In this document: in pieces, positions 54,001-63,370 of the stretch
How positions within the stretch are numbered: position 1 is the stretch's first letter
Layout: each line of letters opens with the position of its first letter
DNA from: Mytilus trossulus
Lineage: Eukaryota; Mollusca; Bivalvia; Mytilida; Mytilidae
Reading direction: 5' to 3'
DNA: 64,000 nucleotides
Assembly (NCBI RefSeq): GCF_036588685.1
Contig: NC_086375.1
Span: forward strand, 42,997,270 to 43,061,269
Notes under the pieces: generated by a model
Seen by the model: the letters and a program-made list of their open reading frames with translations, nothing else
What the model was told of the DNA's origin: nothing
The model's database searches: none
Translations under genes and position numbers: made by a program

Positions 54001-54605
54001 TTCATCTAACGAAAGCTTTTAGACGCTTTTTAAAAACTTAAGATTATATTTGCACAATTTTGTAAAACTGCCATATTTTTGGGCCAAAAAAGGGTCTTAC
54101 TGAACATACCCCTTCACAAATTTCTATAGTATTTTATTGCATCAAAATTCAATCAAAGTTCTTCCGTCTCTAAAATTCAAATTTTGTAAAACTGCCATAT
54201 TTTTGGGCCAAAAAAGGGTCTTACTGAACAACAAATTTCTATAGTATTTTATTGCATCAAAATTCAATCAAAGTTCTTCCGTCTCTAAAATTCAACCAAT
54301 AATATGTATATTCAAAGAGATATTAAACGTTTTGTTTCCTGGGTTTGAAAGATGCGACGATTTCAACTTACCAACAAGTAAAATCCCAAAAATACTGAAC
54401 TCCGCAGAAAATTCAAACGGAAAGTTCCTAATCAAATGGCAAAATTAAAATCTCAAATTCATCAAACGAATGGACAACAACTGTCGTAGAGAATTTGTTG
54501 TAAGTACAAATTAAATAATAAATTTAGAAATTCTTAGAGACGATATAAAAAAATAATACACTTACCATATAATGTTAGGTGAAACGGTCTATATTTCCAA
54601 TCCAT
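44704..54605 (-). CDS. Cys-loop ligand-gated ion channel subunit (nicotinic receptor-like), six exons
   Basis: Minus-strand model in transcript order: 54605-54566, 52826-52651, 48546-48502, 47113-46989, 46183-45648, 45023-44704; all phases agree and the protein is 413 residues. It has a signal peptide, an extracellular domain with WGDPRLDW and [10 protein letters not shown], a canonical Cys-loop (Cys163 and Cys177, 13 residues between, with YYPLDTQDC), and four membrane segments: M1 about 245-267, M2 about 275-296 (preceded by SGER), M3 about 306-330, M4 about 385-407. The glutamate before M2 is the pattern of cation-selective channels. Loop C has no vicinal cysteine pair, so it is not a classical alpha subunit. 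The M3-M4 loop, about 55 residues, is short. The 45 bp third exon is typical of nicotinic receptor genes. Ligand unknown. Confidence 0.94.
45024..45647 (-). other. Cys-loop receptor intron 5
   Basis: No features beyond an imperfect local duplication: GATCAGAAAAATTATGTATA near 45529 and the near-identical GATCAGAAAAATTGTGTATA near 45623 at the exon edge, both followed by ACTTA or ACTTAC. The open frame at 44988-45263 on the plus strand is not supported. Confidence 0.6.
45648..46183 (-). CDS. Cys-loop receptor exon 5: Cys-loop, M1, M2
   Basis: Donor GTAAGT at 45647-45642; acceptor TTACTTACAG before 46183. It encodes [10 protein letters not shown], the Cys-loop, the loop C region without a Cys pair, M1 and M2 ([20 protein letters not shown]). 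Confidence 0.96.
46372..46875. repeat. Diverged R2 copy and reversed R3 fragment in intron 4
   Basis: 46372-46700 keeps R2 order (GGTCGCCGTACGGCCTTCAA, AAAGGCCCCGAAATGAC). 46795-46875 is the reversed R3 end (AAAGTAAAATCACAAAAATA). Confidence 0.75.
46989..47113 (-). CDS. Cys-loop receptor exon 4
   Basis: Acceptor TTTTACCTGAAG, donor GTAAGT at 46988-46983. It encodes [12 protein letters not shown] and [10 protein letters not shown], the conserved loops around the agonist site region; ends in phase 2, matching exon 5. Confidence 0.93.
47220..47345. repeat. Transposon-end-like fragment
   Basis: Contains AGAGGCGGATTTAGGGGGGA and a C-rich CCCCCCTTTTTGGG stretch, typical of degraded DNA-transposon ends. 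Single copy in this window. Confidence 0.4.
47690..48155. mobile_element. Tandem-unit element with ATACGCCC/GGGCGTAT ends, short copy
   Basis: Starts GGGCTGCGCTTAAGTGCATG then ATACGCCCG at about 47706. It has two ~160 bp units (GTTATTGTCCGAAGTG... AAAGGGAGCTTAC), then a GGAC run at 48074-48118, and ends GGGCGTAT at about 48153. The same layout with five units is at 60213-61390. Confidence 0.8.
48502..48546 (-). CDS. Cys-loop receptor exon 3 (45 bp)
   Basis: Acceptor ATTCTTTCAG, donor GTAAGT at 48501-48496. It encodes [16 protein letters not shown] 45 bp exon at this position is characteristic of nicotinic receptor genes. Phase 0 at both ends. Confidence 0.92.
48547..49140 (-). other. Cys-loop receptor intron 2, right-hand part by transcript
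   Basis: AT-rich with no exon or repeat recognised. Confidence 0.45.
49141..50632. mobile_element. Fold-back element with ~185 bp inverted arms and a nested R2 copy
   Basis: The left arm starts GGTCACGTTTCTCCAACATT at about 49147 and the right arm ends in its reverse complement at about 50627. Pairing runs inward through CTAAAACAAC, GGGTCCTCTTAAGGACTGG-type and ACCTGTAATTCAC to AAAATATTGT. An R2 copy (49398-49668) lies inside. A third, partial arm copy in left-arm orientation follows at 50671-50732. Confidence 0.8.
49398..49668 (+). repeat. R2 copy nested in the fold-back element
   Basis: From AAGAAGATGTGGTATGATTG to GAATTACAGGCTCCAAC; 3' truncated. Confidence 0.8.
50733..51990 (-). other. 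Cys-loop receptor intron 2, no exon seen
   Basis: AT-rich. Short GACGGACG runs at 51440-51480 and a TATTTC microsatellite at 51500-51522. No coding sequence supported. Confidence 0.4.
51991..52385 (+). repeat. Diverged R2 copy followed by an R1 fragment
   Basis: 51991-52260 is a strongly diverged R2 (TACTGCCAATGATACAATTA). 52275-52385 is the first quarter of R1 (CAGACGCGCGTTTCGTCTAC). Confidence 0.65.
52651..52826 (-). CDS. Cys-loop receptor exon 2
   Basis: Acceptor CTTTTTTTTTAAAG, donor GTAAGT at 52650-52645, 176 bp, phase 1 entry and phase 0 exit. It encodes the end of the signal peptide ([13 protein letters not shown]) and the N-terminal helix and first strands ([21 protein letters not shown]). 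Confidence 0.92.
52925..53150 (-). repeat. R3 interspersed repeat, reverse orientation
   Basis: Contains AAAAAGTAAAATCACAAAAA, CCTGACTTGGTACAGGCATT, and GAACCAGG-reverse followed by ATAGCGCTAAC; well preserved. Confidence 0.85.
53290..53460. repeat. AGTAC-rich inverted sequence
   Basis: AAGTACT/AGTACT words recur, with CTGTACCAAAAT near the left and TAGTACAGAAATAGTACC at the right as imperfect inverted ends. Possibly a small AT-rich fold-back. Confidence 0.4.
53955..54114. mobile_element. Short relative of the 7381-7903 MITE
   Basis: Ends AAAGGGGTAGGTC (left) and ATACCCCTTC (right). Internal blocks GATTTTGGCCTCAATTTT and TCATCTAACGAAAGCTTTTA match 7410-7450, and ATATTTTTGGGCC matches 7860. 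About 360 bp shorter inside. Confidence 0.75.
54057..54294. repeat. Tandem duplication overlapping the MITE end
   Basis: ATTTTGTAAAACTGCCATAT starts at 54057 and 54181. The second copy lacks about nine bases at the MITE end (ATACCCCTTC region). Otherwise near identical, so it arose after the MITE inserted. Confidence 0.85.
54365..54490 (-). repeat. R3 fragment, reverse orientation
   Basis: AAGTAAAATCCCAAAAATAC, GGAAAGTTCCTAATCAAATG, and CATCAAACGAATGGACAACA match the R3 3' half reversed. Confidence 0.7.
54566..54605 (-). CDS. Cys-loop receptor exon 1 (start of signal peptide)
   Basis: ATG at 54605-54603 followed by 12 codons and one base, then GTAAGT at 54565-54560. Phase 1 fits exon 2, and the joined leader is a plausible signal peptide. 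It is the only suitable start found upstream. Confidence 0.8.
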
Positions 54606-56289
54606 TTAAAATTTAAAAACTCGTTCAAAAAGTAAGAAAATCTTGTCAACTTGTTTATATATTCCTTTTCGCAGATATATAATGATATTTAGTATTTGTC
54701 ATAAGCTTATGTAGTAAGCTGATCGTTATTACAGCCAGGTCATTAAATGGATTAAGCTGATTTTTTAAAATCTATTTACGTGCTATTTAAATTATTTCTG
54801 AAGAACGTAATCAAATACCTTTATGTAGAGCAAATGTACGATTTCTGGTTCTTGTCAATACCCTCTTGGCATCATTTAACAACCTGCTTTCTAGAGACAA
54901 GATTTGCTTCCCGAAAAATTAAAACGGAAGAGCATATATTATAAAGCAGTAGACTTGGCAAGATTTTCGTTTTTAAAATAAGACAGTTGGATTCCACTGT
55001 ATTTGTTATATTTGATTATTGAAAATGATTTAAGATAAATAACCATAGCATTGGTCACTATCATGACCTAAATGCTAACTTCGTTAGGGGAATATAAGAA
55101 AACATATAGTAACGATAATAGATGAAAGTTGTGTCCTTTTATATATTCTGTATGCACTTATATGCTTATATATAAGGCCAACTACAGACAGTTGTTGTCT
55201 ACTTTTATTTTGTCATGTAATTTACTTCATCTCATTGTTTTATGTCGGTGCCTAATTTGATATGCTGAAATGGCCATGTTTCTGATTTCTATAAAAAGTG
55301 TACTTACCATATACAATAATAAGCTAATTGTATTTCTAAGGACAAAAAATAACTATTCCGTGTTTGTATTTGTTAAATTCAGGACTAAAATATCTTGCAG
55401 CCGTTGCAAAAGCCTTTATTCAAAATTGTTTTATTATATGTGTAATTATAATTAATACTGAGAGCGAATTGCTTACTTATTTTCTGCGATCGTAGGCACT
55501 ATAGTCAACTTGTAACTAAATTCATTTTTTGTTACACTCCGGTTAGCGCACTTTCTATAGTAAAAAATGTTTTTTCTTGATCCAGTAAATGACCTGCGTT
55601 ATTATATTAAAACTGGTTCCTACTTAACTTATACTTTTTGCATTTAGTTATCTTTATATCCGATTATGGTGCATAGTATTTGGGAATTATGCCAATAAGT
55701 TGAATGGAAATAACTATTTCTCGATCGATTGAGTTTTTGTTTCGAAATACATATTCTGCATGATATATATGGGTCCATTTTCTGTATGATTTATGGGTCC
55801 TTGATCTCTGAAACTATGACTCCTTGTTACACACATGTCTCTTCCTACACGAAACTTAGGATTACACGTCTCCGTTAAGAAACTTTTTACTATCGAATCT
55901 GGAAAAGTCCAGGTGAACATATACCTATACCAGAGTAAAAAAAATCAGTATTCTCCCTGGAACTATTTACTTGTCCAAGATTCTCCGAAAAAAAAATGAC
56001 TACTTCTAAGTCACTATATCATAAAAATATGCTCAAAGTGATTTAAATTAGTATGCAATGTTATTTGTAGCTACATGTCACAACAAATCTTCTTCCTTGC
56101 TATGGACTGCATTTCTATCAGAATGTAACAAGTCGGACTATCCACAAAACGGAGAATGAGACAGCAATTCTAATGTAACATTACAAATAAAACATTCCGA
56201 GAATTTACATTTAAAACTATGTACAAGAATAGTTTGACAGTCGAATGTTGGACTAATTGTGGTAAGTCATTAATGAATACTTAGAAGAG
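54606..56289. other. Upstream of the Cys-loop receptor gene; no gene seen
   Basis: Should contain the receptor promoter, but no clear TATA or initiator could be chosen. The open frames at 55270-55455 and 55714-55920 have no recognisable content. Confidence 0.4.
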
Positions 56290-57610
56290 TCTGAGTTAGT
56301 GACCTAACACAGTACCTTGTGGAGCCCCTGATAGTGCATATCCCAGTGATGACTGTTAGCCCCTTGTAGTTTATGGTCTTCTGAGAAACATTTTTATCCA
56401 TTTTATGTTTCGTCTCTAATGCCTTAGTGGTTCATTTTTATTAAGTCTTAGAAATCTGCAGCGTGGGACTTGTTAAAAGACTTTGCATTATTACGTCCAC
56501 TTGATCTTTCCCTGATTTCAGTTGTTTGGAAATTCCTTCGATTGTTAAAATCAGCTGTGTCTCACACGATCTACGAGCTCTAAATCAATGCGGGTTGTCT
56601 TTCAAGATATAAGTATGTTCCAAAAATGTGACGATTGAGCTGCACATGATGTGTTCGAGAACTTCGCATGAAATAGAAGTGAAACTGGTCGTTTGTCAAT
56701 GGAGGTTTGATAAAGATAGGAAATGATGGTAGTCATTTCATTTACTACTTCTTTAAGTATAAGTGATGGTATGTTATCAGGTCCTGTGGTTTTGTGTTGT
56801 TTAAGGTTCTTTCATAGCTTGGTTACACCAATTCTGTTTACTTTAATTTTCCCCATGGTGGGATATGGGCTTGGTCCTTTGTCTGATATGCCGCTCGTTT
56901 CCTCTTTAGAAGACTGATTGAAATAGGTCGTTTAAAATTTGAACCTTTTGTTTTTTTGAGAGCTTTCACCATGCAAAAATCAATCATGATTGTTGGTAAG
57001 GACAGAAACACTCATGTTTCTTATTGTTTATGGTTGTGTAGATCGCTTAGAATATTCTGTAAAATTGCTGCCGACAACATCTTGGATGTACTTTCTATGA
57101 GTTTTTTGTGTCTCCTTTTGAGTGTTGGTTTTCAGTCTTTTGTAATTTTCCCAGTCGATAGAGTTGTAGGTTCGTTTAGCTTTAGAGTGGTCTCTTTGTT
57201 CTTCTTGCCTGTGTTTTATCCATGGATGTGAGCGATTTAATTGAATTCCATATTGCCTCAACTGTCTGTTCTTTTGATTTATAGAATTGTTCACCGAAGG
57301 CATTAAGGAAAATTTTAATTGCTTTCATGTTAGCCTTTCATTTTTGCCACAAGAAAATCTATTTTCGCGTTGGCTTAACTCGGTTTGGTTGTATAGCTGT
57401 CACACAGTACTATATCATGATCACTTTTTAGTCCAATAGACGGAAGTGGTTTACAACGTATCATAAAGGAAGAATGACTTGTAAGTATAAGGTTGAGTTT
57501 GTTTTAGAGTCTCGTAAATTTTACCGTTACACTGCCTATCCACATACAATTATCTTGTAAACCTGTCATGCAGAAGTTCTGAGGATCACAAACTCAAACT
57601 AAAACTGAGT
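56290..57610 (-). pseudogene. LINE (non-LTR retrotransposon) relic, jockey-like
   Basis: Read on the minus strand in order: an endonuclease C-terminal block with SDHDIV at 57408-57425; a linker with HPWIKHRQEEQRDHS; an RT start (GPSPYPTMGKIKVNRIGV, then TTGPDNIPSLILKE) near 56730-56880; and the RT box SGAPQGTVLG at 56302-56331. Many stops and frameshifts lie between. The APE endonuclease then RT order is that of non-LTR retrotransposons. The copy is dead and truncated at its 3' end. Confidence 0.8.
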
Positions 57611-58040
57611 TTTATAGCATGAACATGGGGTCAAAGTCATATGGAATTTGTCAAGATTTAGATCATGGACTCACTAACCAATTTACAAATGAATATCTCA
57701 TACCTGTGTTGCATATAAACTTTGTATCAGATCCAATCCTGAATATTTTAAGTAAACCTGCCGTTGGGAGCATGAAAATGAGGTCAAGGTTAAGGTCATG
57801 AGAAATGTGTCAGGATTCAGATGGACATATACTAACAATAAAAAATCTCATATACTTGTCTTGCATATAATATATACTAAGGAATATACCCAATCCTCAC
57901 ACAGAAAGGACTTATGAGCATGAGATCCAAGGTCAAAGGAATGGAGGAGATTCAGAGGGACTTATACTTTCATCAAATTTGATAATTTCTCCTGCATAGC
58001 AGTATCCTGTTAAGTAAATCAGACTATTGTAGTGTGAAGG
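57611..58040. repeat. Diverged ~145 bp tandem units
   Basis: Three units begin near 57618, 57768 and 57906 with GCATGAnnATGnGGTCAA-type sequence. Two of them contain ATCTCATA-C-TGT-TTGCATAT. Confidence 0.6.
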
Positions 58041-58278
58041 AAATCATAGTCGTATGAGGATAACTGATTTATATTCAAATCATGCAATATGTTTCAGTTA
58101 ACTCTTTGACAATCAAAGCTTTCACCCAATAACAATGAAAATAATTAAATCTTTTTTTTTTTTAATATGCATTTTTTTATAACTTTCTTTATTTAACATA
58201 AAAATCATGTTTAAATAATGTGATTTAAGAAATATGAATTCACTAACATAACAATCTCTGAATATTACTTAACAAACA

Positions 58279-59645
58279 AGGGGCTCTCAAGAGCCTGAAT
58301 CGCTCACCTTATTTCTTTTGGTTAAATCTCTCATCAATGATTATTTTGGCTTTTCAATTTATTTAAATGTTCTTTGGATCGTCCTATTTTTTTCAAAAGC
58401 AAAAAAAAATAATTTTCTCCTATGTTCTATATTAGCCATAGGAACTATGTTTCTTTACATACAAGGAAATAAAATATAAAATTTATACTAGATACTCTGA
58501 AACTCATTTAGCCTAAGTTTGGCTGAAATTGATACAGCAGTTTCAAAGGAGAAGATTTTTTAAAGTAAGTCAACATGATGAACAAATTGTGAAAAAAGTC
58601 TTTAAAGGGCAATAACTCCTTAAGGGGTCAATTGACAATTTTGGTCAAATTGACTTATTTGTAGATCTTACTTTGCTGAACATTATTGCTGTTTACAGTT
58701 TATCTCTATCTATAATAATATTCAAGATAATAACCAAAAACAGCAAAAATTCCTTAAAATTATCAATTATGGGGCAGCAACCCAACAACAGAATGTCTGA
58801 TTCCTCTGAAAATTTCAGGGCAGATAGATCTTGACCTGATAAACAATTTTACCCCATGTCAGATTTGCTCTAAATGCTTTGGTTTTTCAGTTATAAGCCA
58901 AAAACTGCATTTGACCCCTATGTTCTATTTTTAGCAATGGCAACCATTGATAGATCAAAACTTCGGATACAATTTATAAACTAGATACCCTAAGGAACAT
59001 TCAGTTAAAGTTTGGAAGTATTTGGCTCAGTAGTTTCAGAGAAAAAGATTTTTGTAAAAGATTACTAAGATTTACGAAAAATGGTTAAAAATTGACTATA
59101 AAGGGCAATAACTCCTTAAGGGGTCAATTGACAATTTTGGTCAAATTGACTTATTTGTAGATCTTACTTTGCTGAACATTATTGCTGTTTACAGTTTATC
59201 TCTATCTATAATAATATTCAAGATAATAACCAAAAACAGCAAAAATTCCTTAAAATTATCAATTATGGGGCAGCAACCCAACAACAGAATGTCTGATTCA
59301 TCTGAAAATTTCAGGGCAGATAGATCTTGACCTGATAAACAATATTACCCCCATGTCAGATTTTCTCTAAATGCTTTGGTTTTTGAGTTATAAGCCAAAA
59401 ACTGCATTTGACCCCTATGTTCTATTTTTAGCAATGGCAACCATGTTTGTTGATTGATCAAAACTTCGGATACAATTTATAAACTAGATACCCTAAGGAA
59501 CATTCAGTTAAAGTTTGGAAGTATTTGGCCCAGTAGTTTCAGAGGAGAAGATTCTTGAAATAGTTTACGACGACAGACAACGGACGACGATGGACGCCAA
59601 GTGATGGCATAAGCTCACTTGGCCCTTCGGCCAGGTGAGCTAAAA
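58279..59645. mobile_element. Element with ~496 bp internal tandem duplication
   Basis: Starts GGGGCTCTCAAGAGCCTGAA and ends CACTTGGCCCTTCGGCCAGG followed by TGAGCT. Two nearly identical units begin AAAGGGCAATAACTCCTTAA at 58604 and 59100. Both ends are hairpin-capable (GGCTCTCAAGAGCC; GGCCCTTCGGCC), and the outer GGTGAGC / GCTCACC pair is inverted. No ORF. Confidence 0.8.
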
Positions 59646-60212
59646 ATTACTAAAAATCTTTAAAAAAATACACAAAGCAAAACAATTACTTTTGTTGTCA
59701 TGGCAATTTTTCTACTAATCAAAAACAATTTGTAAGAACTTTAATCAAAAAGTAGTGTAAAAACTCATTAAAAAAAATAACTATAAATCTATTAAAAAAA
59801 CTTGGTATGTATTACAATACCAATAAAAAAAAAAGCACCATATATAAGAAAAAGAAAGGTAAGAAAATAATGCCACAAAAGCTGGATACATCTATGGTAG
59901 GCAATGGTTACAATTAGGTCACCTTGTCTAGAGACATAGCTGGATTGTGGATTAAGCAAAATAAAATATTTATTGCAAACTGCATCCATGTCTTATGTTT
60001 TTCATAATTTTGTAAGCCTCAAAATCTTGGTCAAATCTCCAAAATCTTCATAGTTTTAACATTTACCAACTTCTCTAGCATTGCCAAGAAATATAATTTT
60101 CTTGTTTCCTACTTTTTAAATTCAATTTTGCAGTCAATCACCAGAAAAGGGCTTCTTTGAACAAACACAAGCTACCCTCTGAATCTATTGGCCAATATAG
60201 GGGCCTAAAAGT

Positions 60213-61390
60213 AATAAAGGGCTGCGCTTTAGCGCATGATACGCCCGTTGCTCTTTTAACTTGTCTTTTATGCTTTAAATGAATTTATATGATCAACTAG
60301 AAATAGTGTGAGCCCTGTCAAATACCCCCCCCCCTAAATAATAAATAAAAATGCCCAAAAATATGACACTATTAAGGCTACCTCAAATTTAACTAAGTTT
60401 GTTGTCTTAATTTTACATTCATATATAAAATTTTGTGAAAGTGTTAAGTTATTGTCCCAAAATTGGAAAAATCCCCCCATTTTTAAGCATAAAAATTCAT
60501 AACACGGAAATGTAAAATCTGAAATTTAAAAAAATTGAAAGGGAGCTTACATCAATAGATATAAACAATTCACCGAAGTTTCATGGACATTGGTAAAAGC
60601 CTTTTTGAGTTATTGTCCGAAGTGTTAAAAATCACCCTTTTTTATGAATAAAACCCCATAAATGCAAAACTTAAAATCAGAAATTTATAAAAATTGAAAG
60701 GGAGCTTACATCAATAGATATAAACAATAATTATTCACCAAAGTTTCATGGACATTGGTTAAAGCCTTTTTGAGTTATTGTCTGAAGTGTTAAAAATCCC
60801 CCTTTTTTATGAATAAAGCCCCATCAATCCAAAACTTAAAATCTGAAATTTATAAAAATTGAAAGGGAGCTTACATCAATAGATATAAACAATTCAAAAA
60901 AGTTTCATGGACATTGGTGAAAGTCTTTTTGAGTTATTGTCCGAAGTGTTAAAAATCCCCCTTTTTTTATGAATAAAGCCCCATAAATCCAAAACTTAAA
61001 TCTGAAATTAAAAAAAACCAAAAGGGAGCTTACATCAATAGATATAAACAATTCACCAAAGTTTCATGGACATTGGTGAAAGCCTTTTTGAGTTATTGTC
61101 CGAAGTGTTGAAAATCCCCCCTTTTTTATGAATTAAGCCCCATAAATCCAAAACTTAAAATCTGAAATTAAAAAAAACGAAAGGGAGCTTACATCAATAG
61201 ATATAAACAATTCACTTAAGTTTCATGGAAATTGGTGAAGGTGTTTTTGAGTTATTGTCCGAAGTGTGGACGACGGAAGGACGGACGGATGGACGTTACG
61301 ACGGACGGATGGACGGATGGACGGACGGACGGACGGATGGACGGACAGAGGTATACTATAATACGTCCCGCCCCGGGCGTATAAAAATTG
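60213..61390. mobile_element. Tandem-unit element with ATACGCCCG/CGGGCGTAT ends, long copy
   Basis: Begins GGGCTGCGCTTTAGCGCATG; ATACGCCCG at 60239 pairs with CGGGCGTAT at 61374-61382. GTTATTGTCC recurs at 60448, 60609, 60774, 60933, 61092 and 61251, giving five ~160 bp units, then a GGAC/GGAT run to about 61347. Confidence 0.85.
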
Positions 61391-61671
61391 TACCAAGTAT
61401 TTAGTATTTAAATGGCAGCTGGTGTTTTTCAAAAAAGATCAGTTAGGATTTCCAAATACTCACTTAGGAATGGGACTGAAACGATGTAAAATAAAAAGAC
61501 AATCAAAGTTTGGTTAACTTGTGTCCTTCACTTCATTCTATGGTTTTGCAAATAATATATGTTGCAGTATGAAAAGGGATTACTTCTTTGATTATATTCA
61601 TGAACATTTTTCACACACGGAAACTTCATTTCATTCATGTCAGAGTTGCATGCATAAATAAAGCATCACAC
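61391..61671 (-). other. Probable 3' UTR and flank of the paraoxonase-like gene
   Basis: Non-coding. No standard AATAAA on the minus strand was found here, so the cleavage site is unknown. Confidence 0.45.
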
Positions 61672-61842
61672 TCAATCAATCCAACGTACTTCACAAAACA
61701 TTAATTTGTGGAGCACTGTTCCTACTAACATGGCGTCCTTATACAAGGAGGCCACTGATGATCCATACAATGTATGACCATCATCAGCGAAAACTTCTGT
61801 CATCTTGGTCACGGCACCATCTTTCATGTGAAGTTTAATTAC
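61672..61842 (-). CDS. PON: Paraoxonase-like last exon
   Basis: Acceptor TTTATTCTAG, 171 bp, phase 0. Encodes VIKLHMKDG to CEVRWID, stop TGA at 61674-61672. Confidence 0.94.
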   Translation of the reverse strand, partial: VIKLHMKDGAVTKMTEVFADDGHTLYGSSVASLYKDAMLVGTVLHKLMFCEVRWID

Positions 61843-63370
61843 CTAGAATAAATAAATCATTACTTGGATTGTTCATTATTGTGTGTATTATGCATCAATA
61901 TAAATTATCAAAGCTACCAGAAGTCTTAATCTCTTGCCTGAAAAACATGAGCAATTTAAAAACAAAACCAAATTTTGCAGGGTTAAAATCATCATTTAAG
62001 GACAATACCTCTTACAAGGAGTCAACTGTATTTGGATGAAAATGGATAAAATATTTGGAAGATTCTGAAATACCAGTAATGTTTTTACATGATTGCAACC
62101 AAGATAGTGATTAAATAGTGAATTCATAGAATTTTCAAATGATTGAAATAGATTAATGGTCTGTGATTTTCATTTGTAAAAATATTAATATAGTTTGGTT
62201 TATGTTATACTGCCTTATTGGTGTTTCTGTTTAATGCATAATTTATCTAATCACATGGCAACTAAGAGCTGGTTTTGTAAAGACACTTGACTATTATTTT
62301 AGACTGCAAGTTGTATTTTGGTTATAATGTCTGATTGACAAGTATTTCATTGACTTTCAACGCACTAAACATTACCTGTGAAGGAGCTGGTGTTTCTGGG
62401 TTATCCATATGTCCCATAACTTGCCATATTATTGGATGGGTGCCAAATAGAACATTGCCATCTTTATCTAAAGTTGGGTTGTCTATTGCTGTTTTTACAT
62501 TAAATTCCTGAAAACAAAATATTTATTATATATTCCAGAAATAAAGCATATATGTAGACACATAAAATTCATTCACATTCATTATCTAGATGTCTTTTTA
62601 GACCAGAATAAATGACCAAGGGAACACCATGCCCAATTCATAGTTTAAACTGTTGTGACTGTAACAATATACCTTAAACCAAAGCTGGAACATGATACTG
62701 TAGAAACAGAGGGATGCACAAACAAGTGTTTGGTATTTTAAAACTTTAATTTGGTCTATCACCTACCTAACCATGTAGTTTTAAAAGTTAAAATGCCCTG
62801 TGAACACTAACAGAAGTTGACAAGAACAACTCTGTGAGGGCAATTGAAATCAATATTCTGCATCTATTTATTTTACTTACATTTTTTATGGATGCAAAAT
62901 TCCAAATATGAATAAAATCCTATTTAAAGTTGATTCATAATAAATTACCAAAATTTGGATAACCACACCTAAAAGTATGTCTTGTAATGTAATTTTTTCA
63001 AACCACGTAAAAAAAATCATTCATATTTTAAATGTTGTACAACTCAAGGTGACAAACAGTCTACAATATCATTATATTCAGATAGCTCATTGATCATGTG
63101 ACCTATCTGAAAGTCATTGATCATGTGACCAATCTGAAAGTCATTGATCATGTGACCAATCTGAAAGTCATTGATCAAGTGACCAATCTGAAAGTCATTG
63201 ATCATGTGACCAATCTGAAAGTCATTGATCAAGTGACCAATCTGAAAGTTATTGATCATGTGACCAATCTGAAAAGATTCTTAAGTACCTGGTATCTACT
63301 TAGTGTTCCATTCTTCTGTCTAGTAAATGTATGAAATCTCTGAGGGACTGATTCTCCTGTGTACAAATAC
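61672..63370 (-). CDS. PON: Paraoxonase/arylesterase-like protein, C-terminal exons (gene runs off the window)
   Basis: Minus strand, transcript order 63370-63289, 62507-62376, 61842-61672; the phases agree (phase 2 entry, then 0, 0). The encoded C-terminal region of about 128 residues carries the family signatures: TAIDNPT with the calcium-binding Asp-Asn pair (as at 269-270 of human PON1), GTHP with the active-site-region histidine, LYGSSVASLY, and MLVGTVLHKLMFCEV, matching the GTVFHK...CEL end of vertebrate paraoxonases. The conserved cysteine of the N-to-C-terminal disulphide is present. Paraoxonases are calcium-dependent six-bladed propeller lactonases/esterases. The C-terminus is four residues longer (RWID). 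The N-terminal half, with the other calcium ligands, lies beyond position 64000. Confidence 0.93.
61843..62375 (-). other. Paraoxonase-like last intron
   Basis: No features seen. Confidence 0.7.
62376..62507 (-). CDS. PON: Paraoxonase-like penultimate exon
   Basis: Acceptor TTTGTTTTCAG, donor GTAATG, 132 bp, phase 0 at both ends. Holds EFNVKTAIDNPTLDKDG and VLFGTHP. Confidence 0.94.
62508..63084 (-). other. Paraoxonase-like intron, left part
   Basis: Non-coding, no repeat recognised apart from the minisatellite at its transcript-upstream end (63085-63273). Confidence 0.6.
63085..63273. repeat. 27 bp minisatellite, seven units, in a paraoxonase-like intron
   Basis: The unit is TGACCAATCTGAAAGTCATT followed by GATCATG. 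Copies alternate ATGTGACC and AAGTGACC. It begins about 9 bp inside the intron from the donor of the exon at 63289. Because 27 is a multiple of three, both strands show long open frames that are not genes. Confidence 0.92.
63289..63370 (-). CDS. PON: Paraoxonase-like exon, first in window
   Basis: Acceptor TTTCTTTTAG, donor GTACTT, 82 bp, phase 2 entry. Encodes YLYTGESVPQRFHTFTRQKN and GTLSRYQ, in the place of the paraoxonase strand before the DN motif. Weaker family match than the next two exons, but frame and splice sites fit. Confidence 0.82.

Noticed and set aside
63044..63334. Open frames of 71 and 78 codons on both strands
   Set aside because: They are produced by the 27 bp minisatellite, whose unit is a multiple of three. 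No start context or splice support.
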